Shown in pieces: positions 1-5,206 of a stretch of 8,137 bases of DNA (position 1 is the first letter of the stretch; the number at the start of each line of letters is the position of its first letter). Source of the stretch: Streptomyces scopuliridis RB72 (GTDB lineage Bacteria > Actinomycetota > Actinomycetes > Streptomycetales > Streptomycetaceae); the NCBI RefSeq assembly GCF_000718095.1, contig NZ_JOEI01000054.1, positions 1 to 8,137 on the forward strand, given 5' to 3'. Below the pieces are notes generated by a model, which searched no databases, was not told where the DNA came from, and was given only the letters and a program-made list of their open reading frames with translations. The position numbers and the translations under genes were made by a program.

Positions 1-99
1 CGTGCGGTCGCCTCACGCGCCCGCAGTGGTGACGGCGGGGGTACGGCGCCCGGCCCCGTGATCGGCCGTCAGACGGCCACGGAGGGCCCGAGACCTCCC
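1..99. repeat. 99-bp terminal direct repeat, left copy
   Basis: These bases are identical to the last 99 bases of the window (8039-8137). An exact repeat confined to both contig ends is what a circular molecule gives when an assembler reports it with a one-k-mer overlap. The true molecule is therefore probably an 8038-bp circle, with this segment present once. Inside it, GGCCGT (64-69) and ACGGCC (73-78) form a small hairpin with a CAG loop. I see no coding potential here. Confidence 0.93.
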
Positions 100-349
100 C
101 TCCCCTCCCCGCCAGCCCCTGATGACGTCCGCAACGGCGAGAGCCGCGCCCGGCGGACGGCTGGCCATGTAAACCGCTCACCGATTCCGCCCCACCGCCC
201 AGGCGGGGGCGTGAGACCGCCTGTACGCCCCTCAGGGCCGATTTCCCGGGCCCGGCGGACTCGGAGCCGTACGGCGGCCTCTGACGCGCTCTCAGGGCCG
301 TACAGCCGCACGGCCGGTCACGGTGTCGACATGACGACTTAGATAGACA
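100..349. other. Non-coding, inverted-repeat-rich region (candidate clt/sso)
   Basis: I see no convincing gene in this stretch; the reading frames have no ribosome-binding sites and no recognisable product. It holds several inverted repeats: CCGCC/GGCGG at 195-206, an alternative GGGGCG/CGCCCC pairing at about 206-231, the palindrome GCCGTACGGC at 266-275, and GGCCGT/ACGGCC at 296-315, which reuses the arms of the hairpin at 64-78. CTCAGGGCCG occurs twice (231-240 and 291-300), exactly 60 bp apart. On the circle this joins 7849-8038 to make about 577 bp of non-coding DNA. Small Streptomyces plasmids need a conjugation locus (clt) and a single-strand origin in such regions; assigning either here is inference. 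Confidence 0.4.
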
Positions 350-363
350 CGCTTGCGCAAGCG
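350..363. promoter_or_regulatory. 14-bp perfect palindrome, putative operator 1
   Basis: CGCTTGCGCAAGCG is perfectly self-complementary. It overlaps the TTGCGC -35 box of the promoter for the helix-turn-helix gene at 388, so a protein bound here would block RNA polymerase. A near-identical palindrome (one symmetric base-pair change) lies upstream of traB at 683-696. Inference: both are binding sites of one plasmid regulator, most simply the 76-residue protein encoded immediately downstream. Confidence 0.6.
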
Positions 364-381
364 ATCCGAGTGTGTCAGGCT
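353..381 (+). promoter_or_regulatory. Promoter of the small HTH gene, giving a leaderless mRNA
   Basis: TTGCGC (353-358), a 17-bp spacer ending in TGT, and CAGGCT (376-381) form a -35/extended -10 arrangement. If CAGGCT spans -12 to -7, transcription starts exactly at A388 of the ATG, so the mRNA would be leaderless. This explains why no Shine-Dalgarno sequence precedes that gene. The same box pair recurs at 3633-3662 and 6743-6772. The -10 matches TANNNT only at the second and last positions, so assignment depends on the three-fold recurrence. Confidence 0.55.
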
Positions 382-387
382 GCACAC

Positions 388-618
388 ATGACGCAGCAGA
401 CACCGGCCCAGTTGAGGGCCCAAGCGGAAGCCGATCTCAAGCCGATCGGTCAGAAGCGGATCAAGCTCCTCGCTCAGCTCGAAGCCCTCGATGCCGAGCT
501 GCGCCCCGTGCTCGTTCAGGCGGTCCGAATGGAGGTCCCCCTCCGGCGGATCTACGAACTGACCGGGGTCGCCCCGAACACGGCGCGAGCGTGGCGGAAG
601 GCGGACGACACCGCCTAG
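388..618 (+). CDS. Small helix-turn-helix protein, candidate transfer repressor (Kor-like)
   Basis: The product is 76 residues. Residues 7-48 are predicted to be long charged helices, a likely dimerisation region. Residues about 50-70 (VPLRRIYELTGVAPNTARAW) form a compact helix-turn-helix. The ATG at 388 is preferred over the GTG at 370: neither has a ribosome-binding site, but the -10 element at 376-381 puts the transcription start on this ATG, fitting leaderless translation. It lies directly upstream of the transfer operon, and its promoter carries a palindrome nearly identical to one upstream of traB. Conjugative Streptomyces plasmids normally encode a repressor (KorA/TraR/KorSA, often GntR-type) to hold lethal tra expression in check, and no GntR gene is present here. 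Inference: this protein fills that role by autoregulation and traB control. I do not recognise a named family, so another DNA-binding role, for example in copy control, remains possible. Confidence 0.75.
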   Translation: MTQQTPAQLRAQAEADLKPIGQKRIKLLAQLEALDAELRPVLVQAVRMEVPLRRIYELTGVAPNTARAWRKADDTA

Positions 619-823
619 ACGAACTGCCCGGTTTCGGGAGTTTCGGTCAGACCCGGCGAAGCGGGAGGAGTTGACCCTCCCTCGCGTGCGCACGCGTAGG
701 GCCCCCCTCGGTGGAAACCGGGAAACCGGAAACTTGCAGGTCACGCGCCTGTGAAACGCAAGTGGGCGACAGACCCGGCTAGGTCTGCCGCCCGCGCCCA
801 ACGATCTCTGTGAAAGGGACATC
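619..823 (+). promoter_or_regulatory. traB leader and control region
   Basis: This 205-bp gap has no gene but dense signals. GGGAGG/CCTCCC (663-668/676-681) forms a hairpin whose loop region contains TTGACC (671-676), a possible -35 box; the matching -10 could be TAGGGC (697-702), although the 20-bp spacer is long. Between them lies the palindrome 683-696. GGAAACCG is tandemly repeated at 713-728, followed by a partial third copy. CAGACCCGGC occurs at 648-657 and 770-779. AAAGGGA at 813-819 is the traB ribosome-binding site. There is no strong terminator after the upstream gene, so some read-through into traB is possible. Confidence 0.45.
683..696. promoter_or_regulatory. 14-bp perfect palindrome, putative operator 2 (traB)
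   Basis: CGCGTGCGCACGCG is perfectly self-complementary and differs from the palindrome at 350-363 only at the symmetric fourth/eleventh pair. It lies inside the possible traB promoter, between TTGACC and TAGGGC. The shared TGCGCA core also sits in the -35 boxes at 3633 and 6743, though there the outer arms are not conserved. Inference: an operator for the regulator that also acts at 350-363. Confidence 0.6.
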
Positions 824-2626
824 GTGGACAAGGCACGAGTATGGATGATCATCCGGCAGTACTCCAAGACGGCGGCCGGACGGACGGCCGAGACGGGCCG
901 CTGGTCGGCCGAGAAGTGGCGCTCTGAGGCGGAGCGCCGGAGGGAACTGCGGAAGCTGACTCAGCCGCTCGTACGGGACGCCCGTCGTGCGGTCGCCGTA
1001 GCGCGGAAGGACGACCCGGAGCGGAAGACGGCGGCGGTGCACCGCGCGGAGCGCGAGCTGCGGACGGCGAAGCGCCGGGTTCCGAACTCGCTGCTGTGGC
1101 TCGCGACCAAGACGGTCGCCGGGGTCGGCGTCGCCGGGTACGTCGGTCTGCCGTACGTGCCGGATCGGGTGTGGCTGTGGTCGGCGGTCGCGGTCGCGGC
1201 TGCGGTCGTCGCCGGTCTGGCCTGGCTGGCCGTGTCGGTCGCGCGGTTCGAGGCGCCCGAGCCTGGACTGGAGCCGACTCAGGAGGAGTCGGAGATCCTG
1301 GCTCGACTCCAGCCGGAGCACTGGACCGAGCACGCCCCCGGCCGTGGGCTGGACGGGACGGTGACCGGCCGTCCGGAGCTGACAGCGTCCGGCATCGCGG
1401 TCCAGGTTCGCCTGGATGGGAAGTGGACGCCGGGCAAGCTGGACGACGCGATGGGCAACATCCGGGCCCTGCTCGGGTGCCGGACCGCGCTCCGGATGGA
1501 GATCCGGGCGGGCGAGCGGGGGGGCTGGGCGGTCCTCACGCTGCGGACCAGGCTGGCGGCCGATGGCGCCCGGATGGACTGGGCGCCGACCGCAGTCGGC
1601 ATCGGGCTGGACACCGTGACCGGCGAGCCGGTTGAGATCCCGCTCGACAACCGGCTGACGGTGGCCGGAGCTTCCGGCTCCGGCAAGTCGTGGTCGTCAC
1701 GGCCGCACATGGCTGCCGCGCACAGGGCTGGGCACCTCGTGTTCGTCGACGGCAAGGGCGAAGAGGCCACGGTCTGGGAGAAGGTCTGCCGGGTCGCCGT
1801 GGAGCCGGAGGAGATCCGGACGGCGGTCGCTGAGGTGCACGCAGAGATGAACCGCCGGAAGGCCGACATGAAGCGGCGCGGGATCAGCGTGTGGGACGGA
1901 CCACAGCTCACCCTGTTCGTGGATGAGGGCCGCGTGATCCTCGCGCTGAAGGACAAGAAGCTCACGCAGCAGCTCATCGACATCAGCGCGCTGGGCCGCT
2001 CGCGCGGCGTGGTCCTGTGGTGGGCGACGCAGTACCCGGTCACCTCCGGGGACGCGCCCGGCATCCACGCGCAGATCGCGGCGAACACCGACAGCCGGTT
2101 CGCGCTGCGGGTCAAGAACCTCACCCACGCTCAGGTCGCCCTGGACGACGATGCCGACTACGGCCCGCACCTCATCGAGGCGTCCAAGAAGATGCGCGGC
2201 CACGGGTACTTGGGCGGGCACGGCCCTCGCCTGATCCGCACGTGGACCATGACCGACGCGATGGTGAAGTCGCTGCCCGCGAAGCACTGGACGGAGGCCC
2301 CGGCGGAAGTGCCGGCCGATTCTCCGGCTGCGACCGAGCGGCCCGGTCTCCGGCTGGTGAAGGACGGGGACTTCCTTCTGGCACCGCCCGCGGTTTCGGT
2401 CCCAGCGCCGCGCCCGGTGGCTCCGGCCGAGGGGACCGACGCCAAGGTGCTGGAGGCGCTGTCCCTGCTCCGGCCGCCGGTCCGGCAGAAGGACATCGTC
2501 GTCACCAGCGGACTGCCCAAGGGGACCGTGTCCAAGGCCGTGAAGCGGCTCGTGGACGCGGGCCAGCTCGTGCGCCACGACGACGGCACCGTGAGCGTCC
2601 CGGGCGCGACGGAGGCCACGGCATGA
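824..2626 (+). CDS. traB: TraB-type FtsK/SpoIIIE-like conjugative DNA translocase
   Basis: The 600-residue product has the layout of Streptomyces TraB/Tra proteins, hexameric ATPases that move double-stranded plasmid DNA between mycelial cells with no relaxase. Residues 15-85 are highly charged and probably cytoplasmic. Two hydrophobic segments (about 90-112 and 116-140) anchor it in the membrane. Walker A is GASGSGKS at 282-289 and Walker B is LTLFVDE at 362-368, followed by a region with FtsK-like features (LGRSRGV, WWATQYP). Residues 539-595 form a winged helix-turn-helix; in characterised TraB proteins this domain reads short repeated octamers in clt. GTG 824 follows AAAGGGA at 813-819; ATG 842 is an alternative without a better site. 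The length is near that of pIJ101 Tra. The stop overlaps the next start (ATGA), indicating translational coupling. Expression is probably repressed through the palindrome at 683-696, because unregulated tra is lethal in related plasmids. Confidence 0.95.
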   Translation: MDKARVWMIIRQYSKTAAGRTAETGRWSAEKWRSEAERRRELRKLTQPLVRDARRAVAVARKDDPERKTAAVHRAERELRTAKRRVPNSLLWLATKTVAGVGVAGYVGLPYVPDRVWLWSAVAVAAAVVAGLAWLAVSVARFEAPEPGLEPTQEESEILARLQPEHWTEHAPGRGLDGTVTGRPELTASGIAVQVRLDGKWTPGKLDDAMGNIRALLGCRTALRMEIRAGERGGWAVLTLRTRLAADGARMDWAPTAVGIGLDTVTGEPVEIPLDNRLTVAGASGSGKSWSSRPHMAAAHRAGHLVFVDGKGEEATVWEKVCRVAVEPEEIRTAVAEVHAEMNRRKADMKRRGISVWDGPQLTLFVDEGRVILALKDKKLTQQLIDISALGRSRGVVLWWATQYPVTSGDAPGIHAQIAANTDSRFALRVKNLTHAQVALDDDADYGPHLIEASKKMRGHGYLGGHGPRLIRTWTMTDAMVKSLPAKHWTEAPAEVPADSPAATERPGLRLVKDGDFLLAPPAVSVPAPRPVAPAEGTDAKVLEALSLLRPPVRQKDIVVTSGLPKGTVSKAVKRLVDAGQLVRHDDGTVSVPGATEATA

Positions 2627-2820
2627 GCCTCGATCAGGACCGGTTCGAGGGCGCCGCGCTCACGGGCCTGTTGGTCTTCGCCGCGAGCGTCGGGCTCCTC
2701 ACGCTCGCCGGGCTCGTGCTCGCGCTCATGCAGCTCGCGGCCGACACGGCGACCGCAGTCGCCGCCGCCACCCCGGCCGGGGTCGGCGTCACCATCGCGC
2801 TCCGCCGGAAGGGGAAGTGA
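2623..2820 (+). CDS. Small two-helix membrane protein, Spd-like
   Basis: The 65-residue product has two hydrophobic segments, about 12-37 and 44-60, joined by a short polar turn, and a basic tail (RRKGK). It is probably an integral membrane protein with the basic end on the cytoplasmic side. ATG 2623 overlaps the traB stop and follows GGAGG at 2611-2615 with a 7-nt gap. It lies between traB and the DUF2637 gene, where Streptomyces plasmids commonly carry small membrane proteins needed for intramycelial spread (Spd), which is the likely role. I do not recognise a precise family, and such short sequences match by composition more than by identity. Confidence 0.8.
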   Translation: MSLDQDRFEGAALTGLLVFAASVGLLTLAGLVLALMQLAADTATAVAAATPAGVGVTIALRRKGK

Positions 2821-2822
2821 CC

Positions 2823-3596
2823 ATGACCAAGCAGAAGATGGAGCGGTACGCGCTGGTCGCGGCCGGGATCGTGATCGTCACCCTGACCGCCGGGGCGTTC
2901 TGGCTCTCCTACGCGCACCTTGCGGAAGTGGCCGGACAGCACGGGCTTGCCGGTTCTCCGATCCGGCGGTGGGCCTGGCCCGCGACCCTGGACCTGTTCA
3001 TCGTCGGCGGCGAGCTGCTGATGCTCCGGGCCGGACTCCAGGGCCGCACCGACTGGTGGGCGATCCTCGCCACGGCCGCCGGGTCGGTCGGCTCGATCGC
3101 CCTCAACGTGGCCGGAGTCGGCAACGGCCGGACCGATGTCCCCCTGCTCGACTACGTGACCGCCGCTGTCCCCCCGGCCGCCGCCCTGCTGGCGTTCGGG
3201 CTCCTCATGCGGCAGGTCCATGGCCTCGTGGCCGAGCCGGAGCCGGTCGCGGCCCCGGTGGTGGACATCGAGAGGGACACCGAACTCCCGGCGGTGGACG
3301 CCACGGTGTCCCCCACCCTCCCCCCGGCGGAAGTGCCGGCACCGGTATCCGCCCTGGTCATCTGCGGGGAACACCTCCCCGCGCCGACTGTCCCCCCGCG
3401 CCCGAAGCTGGGCACCGTGGACGCCCGCGATGCGATCGAGAAGGCGTGGCGCGGCGGCCTCTCGATCCGCGAGGCAGCCCGGGTGTCCACCCGGTCCGCA
3501 TCCCAGGTACAGCGGGTGTACGCACGCCTCGACGCAGAGCACGGACCGGCCCTGATCGAGGGTCAGACCGAGATCGAAATCCCCGCCGCCGCGTAA
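2823..3596 (+). CDS. spdB2: DUF2637/SpdB2-like membrane protein with C-terminal helix-turn-helix
   Basis: The product is 257 residues. Four hydrophobic segments lie at about 10-30, 53-73, 78-100 and 106-129; the pattern LSYAHLAEVA, then WPATLDLF, is typical of DUF2637 proteins of actinobacterial plasmids and integrative elements. A Pro/Val/Glu-rich linker (about 135-195) leads to a basic helix-turn-helix at about 207-236 (WRGGLSIREAARVSTRSASQ). SpdB2 proteins of related plasmids are reported as oligomeric membrane proteins that bind DNA and interact with TraB during spread through septal cross-walls; this architecture fits. ATG 2823 follows AGGGG at 2810-2814 by 8 nt and starts 2 nt after the previous stop. 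GTG 2817 is in frame but too close to that site. It is the last gene of the transfer operon, with a strong terminator at 3603-3630. The family call is firm; the symbol is by analogy. Confidence 0.85.
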   Translation: MTKQKMERYALVAAGIVIVTLTAGAFWLSYAHLAEVAGQHGLAGSPIRRWAWPATLDLFIVGGELLMLRAGLQGRTDWWAILATAAGSVGSIALNVAGVGNGRTDVPLLDYVTAAVPPAAALLAFGLLMRQVHGLVAEPEPVAAPVVDIERDTELPAVDATVSPTLPPAEVPAPVSALVICGEHLPAPTVPPRPKLGTVDARDAIEKAWRGGLSIREAARVSTRSASQVQRVYARLDAEHGPALIEGQTEIEIPAAA

Positions 3597-3602
3597 ACCC
3601 CG

Positions 3603-3630
3603 GGGGCCGGAGGGACACCCCTCCGGCCCC
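3603..3630 (+). terminator. Terminator of the transfer operon
   Basis: GGGGCCGGAGGG (3603-3614) and its exact complement CCCTCCGGCCCC (3619-3630) form a 12-bp perfect stem with an ACAC loop, starting 7 nt after the DUF2637 stop. There is no T-tract, as is usual for Streptomyces terminators. It separates the transfer operon from the next promoter, which begins 3 nt later. Confidence 0.85.
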
Positions 3631-3632
3631 TA

Positions 3633-3662
3633 TTGCGCAACCTAATACGTGCGTGTCAGACT
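3633..3662 (+). promoter_or_regulatory. Promoter of the small-gene operon at 3705
   Basis: TTGCGC (3633-3638), an 18-bp spacer ending in TGT, and CAGACT (3657-3662) repeat the box pair seen at 353 and 6743. The predicted start is near 3669, giving a leader of about 36 nt. TTGCGCAA here is an 8-bp palindrome sharing its TGCGCA core with the putative operators at 350 and 683. The promoter lies directly behind the terminator hairpin. Confidence 0.55.
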
Positions 3663-3692
3663 GACTCACGTCAGACAGACTGACGCGCTGAC
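3655..3692. repeat. Cluster of GTCAG/CTGAC half-sites
   Basis: Five copies of one pentamer in alternating orientation lie in 38 bp: GTCAG at 3655 and 3670, CTGAC at 3661, 3680 and 3688. The first pair (GTCAG-A-CTGAC) overlaps the -10 box. The second (CGTCAG/CTGACG, 3669-3685) would form a hairpin at the 5' end of the transcript. This fits an operator cluster or a 5' stabilising stem; I cannot tell which. Confidence 0.45.
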
Positions 3693-3704
3693 TCGGGAGA
3701 CGAC

Positions 3705-3929
3705 ATGGACGACACCACCCGCGAGGCTGTACGCGCCTTCTACCGCCTGCTCAAGGCGACGGCCGCCGCCGCCAACGACCCGCACCACCCGGGCGCTGAG
3801 GAGACGCTGACCAACGCGGCGTACGAGGCGAACGCCGCGATGGCGACCGCCGGTCTCCTCGGCCGACCGGGGCCCGAGCTGTTCGCGCTGGTGGCCGAGG
3901 AGTTCCCCGGCTACAACCCCACCGCCTGA
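3705..3929 (+). CDS. Small conserved-type hypothetical protein
   Basis: The 74-residue product is acidic and mostly alanine-rich helical, with residues about 4-24 and 32-50 as likely helices and a C-terminal segment EEFPGYNPTA. No signal peptide, membrane segment or catalytic motif is visible. ATG 3705 is preceded by GGGAG at 3695-3699 with a 5-nt gap and lies about 36 nt into the predicted transcript. It is the first gene of a three-gene run followed by a hairpin that may lower downstream expression. I do not recognise a function; the position next to the spread genes suggests an accessory role in transfer or maintenance, which is inference only. Confidence 0.72.
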   Translation: MDDTTREAVRAFYRLLKATAAAANDPHHPGAEETLTNAAYEANAAMATAGLLGRPGPELFALVAEEFPGYNPTA

Positions 3930-3939
3930 CCAACCCCCC

Positions 3940-3974
3940 GCCCGGGTGCCTGCCGAATCGGCCGGCACCCGGGC
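3940..3974 (+). terminator. Intergenic hairpin, partial terminator or attenuator
   Basis: GCCCGGGTGCC (3940-3950) pairs perfectly with GGCACCCGGGC (3964-3974), and inside it GCCG/CGGC (3952-3955/3959-3962) extends the stem after one mismatch. It sits between two same-strand genes with no clear new promoter after it, so it could be a leaky terminator, an RNA-stabilising stem for the upstream gene, or the end of a transcript. Confidence 0.65.
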
Positions 3975-3995
3975 CCCAATCCGAAAGGACCGGCC

Positions 3996-4346
3996 ATGAC
4001 CGAACCGAAGACCCCCGCCCAGCTCGCCGACGACGCGGCCGAGGCCGTCCGCGCGATCAACCACGCCACCCAGTCGCAGCGTCCGGGCTGGGAGTTCCCC
4101 GGCGACGCGTACAGCGTTGTCGGGGCGCTCGCCCGCATGGCCGCCGGACTCCCGCAGGCCCTCGATCAGATCGGGTACCTGCCCGAGTCGATGGCGGGGA
4201 ACCTGCGCAGCGACAAGGGCACCCTGGACGCGGACTTGGAGGACACCTACGGCGCTCTGGCCGACGCCCACGACGCCGCCCAGACCCTGTACGAGGCGCT
4301 CAACAGGGCGCACTCCGCCCTCTCCCCGATCGCCTACCAGGACTGA
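3996..4346 (+). CDS. Conserved hypothetical protein of actinobacterial plasmids
   Basis: The 116-residue product begins MTEPKTPAQLADDAAEAVRA and is almost entirely helical. A central GDAYSVVGALARMAAGLPQA segment is followed by an acidic helical tail (about 70-108). It resembles small proteins often found beside spd genes in Streptomyces plasmids and integrative elements, but I know of no assigned function. No membrane segment or catalytic motif is visible; the helices suggest a coiled-coil or dimeric fold. ATG 3996 follows GAAAGGA (3983-3989) with a 6-nt gap, a strong site. It follows the hairpin at 3940-3974 and precedes the next gene by 11 nt, so the two are probably co-transcribed. Confidence 0.8.
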   Translation: MTEPKTPAQLADDAAEAVRAINHATQSQRPGWEFPGDAYSVVGALARMAAGLPQALDQIGYLPESMAGNLRSDKGTLDADLEDTYGALADAHDAAQTLYEALNRAHSALSPIAYQD

Positions 4347-4357
4347 GGGCGGGACCG

Positions 4358-4588
4358 ATGAAGCTCCCCCACCGCCCCGAAGACCTCTCTCACGCCACGC
4401 TCGTGGCGATCCTGATGCACCACGGCGGCTCCATGGACATCCCGGCCGACGCGTTCCAGGCGGACGCCCTCGGAGGCCCTGACGGCTCGTGGCACGCGGT
4501 CGCCATGGAGCCCCAGCCCAACGGCACGATGCGCATCTCCGTCCGCCCCCGGCCCGCCGGGGACGCGGGCGGCGTGACCGCCATCTGA
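4358..4588 (+). CDS. Small conserved hypothetical protein
   Basis: The 76-residue product has the pattern ATLVAILMHHGGSMDIPADAF, then GSWHAVAMEPQPNGTMRISVRPRP. This suggests a helix followed by a small beta-sheet. Proteins of this look are common in Streptomyces mobile elements with no assigned role. ATG 4358 lies 11 nt after the previous stop, with a purine-rich stretch (GAGGGCGGGA, 4345-4354) as ribosome-binding site. A strong terminator follows at 4596-4626, making this the last gene of the 3705-4588 unit. Confidence 0.78.
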   Translation: MKLPHRPEDLSHATLVAILMHHGGSMDIPADAFQADALGGPDGSWHAVAMEPQPNGTMRISVRPRPAGDAGGVTAI

Positions 4589-4595
4589 CGCACTA

Positions 4596-4626
4596 CGGGG
4601 CCGGACGCTGAGAACGTCCGGCCCCG
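4596..4626 (+). terminator. Terminator after the 3705-4588 gene group
   Basis: CGGGGCCGGACG (4596-4607) pairs perfectly with CGTCCGGCCCCG (4615-4626), a 12-bp stem with a 7-nt loop (CTGAGAA), starting 7 nt after the stop codon. No T-tract follows. Confidence 0.85.
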
Positions 4627-4681
4627 CCATCGGCCGTACGGCGTGCAACCGCCTGCGGCCCGGCACATCGGAGGAGAACCG

Positions 4682-5053
4682 ATGTACGCGTTCGAGATTA
4701 CCCAGCCAGAGATCCACACACGGCCCCTCGCGGACGTCGAGCGATGGGAGCTGGTGGCGGAAGCTGCCGGATACCGGTGCCAGTGCACAGGCGGACTGTG
4801 CGGCTCCCAGCACTCCCGCACCGACCTGCGGTGCCCGATCCGCCACGACCAGTACCGCAAGGGGCCCGGCCGGGTCCGGCTGATCGTGGCGCCGGATGAC
4901 CTGACCCTCTCCGACGTCGACGCGGTCGCGCTGCCTGCCGGATCGCTCCGGGCCTGGTGCCCGGAGTGCCACCAGGCGGCCCGCCGTCGCCAGCGTGAAG
5001 CCGACGCTGCACGGCGGCGGTTCGACACCGAGCCGCCAGCCACGCTCTTCTGA
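4682..5053 (+). CDS. Cys/His-rich zinc-binding protein, possibly HNH-like
   Basis: The 123-residue product has clustered potential metal ligands: C33, C35, C40, H44, C51 and H55, then WCPECHQAARRR with C93, C96 and H97. The tail (99-113) is very basic. A CxxCH near the end of such a cluster recalls HNH/treble-clef proteins, but the order is not a textbook HNH and a catalytic His is not certain, so nuclease activity is unproven. A structural zinc protein binding nucleic acid is equally possible. ATG 4682 is chosen because GGAGGAGA (4670-4677) precedes it; the in-frame start at 4643 has no such site and would add 13 residues. It is flanked by terminators on both sides, so it should have its own promoter, which I cannot identify. 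It lies between the spread-associated genes and rep. Confidence 0.8.
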   Translation: MYAFEITQPEIHTRPLADVERWELVAEAAGYRCQCTGGLCGSQHSRTDLRCPIRHDQYRKGPGRVRLIVAPDDLTLSDVDAVALPAGSLRAWCPECHQAARRRQREADAARRRFDTEPPATLF

Positions 5054-5060
5054 CGACACG

Positions 5061-5091
5061 ACAGCGCCCCGCCGGTCCGGCGGGGCGCTGT
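5061..5091 (+). terminator. Strong terminator upstream of rep
   Basis: ACAGCGCCCCGCCG (5061-5074) pairs perfectly with CGGCGGGGCGCTGT (5078-5091), a 14-bp stem with a 3-nt loop, 7 nt after the previous stop. It isolates rep transcription from the genes upstream. Confidence 0.88.
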
Positions 5092-5107
5092 GCACTGCGT
5101 GATCAGC

Positions 5108-5165
5108 GAGTGACAGGATCACTCCCCAGAAATGGCACGAACCCGGGTGTAGGAGCCCGGGTTCG
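5108..5165. other. Two hairpins upstream of rep, candidate double-strand origin or control element
   Basis: GAGTGA/TCACTC (5108-5113/5119-5124, loop CAGGA) is followed by CGAACCCGGG/CCCGGGTTCG (5138-5147/5156-5165), a perfect 10-bp stem with loop TGTAGGAG. An alternative pairing GTGATC/GATCAC (5099-5104/5117-5122) excludes the first hairpin. Rolling-circle plasmids often place the Rep nick site beside or within such hairpins near rep, so this is an origin candidate. Attenuation of rep is the alternative. No known nick-site sequence is recognisable. Confidence 0.4.
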
Positions 5166-5206
5166 CCGCCCCCGAATCGGTGTACCGACCGACAGGAAAC
5201 GTTGCG

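Noticed and set aside
58..867. Frames in both directions across the first 870 bases
   Set aside because: Arg/Pro-rich translations typical of random GC-rich DNA, no start signals, crossing palindromes and the promoter of the HTH gene.
1279..2578. Long minus-strand frames opposite traB
   Set aside because: Shadows of traB, whose Walker motifs and codon bias are clear; no ribosome-binding site or recognisable product.
4201..4536. Further TGCGCA cores (about 4204 and 4529) as operators
   Set aside because: They lie within coding regions without promoter elements, and about two or three copies are expected by chance.
4682..5053. Firm call as an HNH homing endonuclease
   Set aside because: Cys/His spacing is suggestive only; the order of ligands is atypical and no catalytic His-Asn-His series can be traced.
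5100..5175. Possible tRNA or tRNA-derived att site (CCCGGGTTCG)
   Set aside because: The GGTTCG resembles a T-arm, but it is one arm of a 10-bp hairpin; no acceptor stem or anticodon arm can be built, and there is no integrase.
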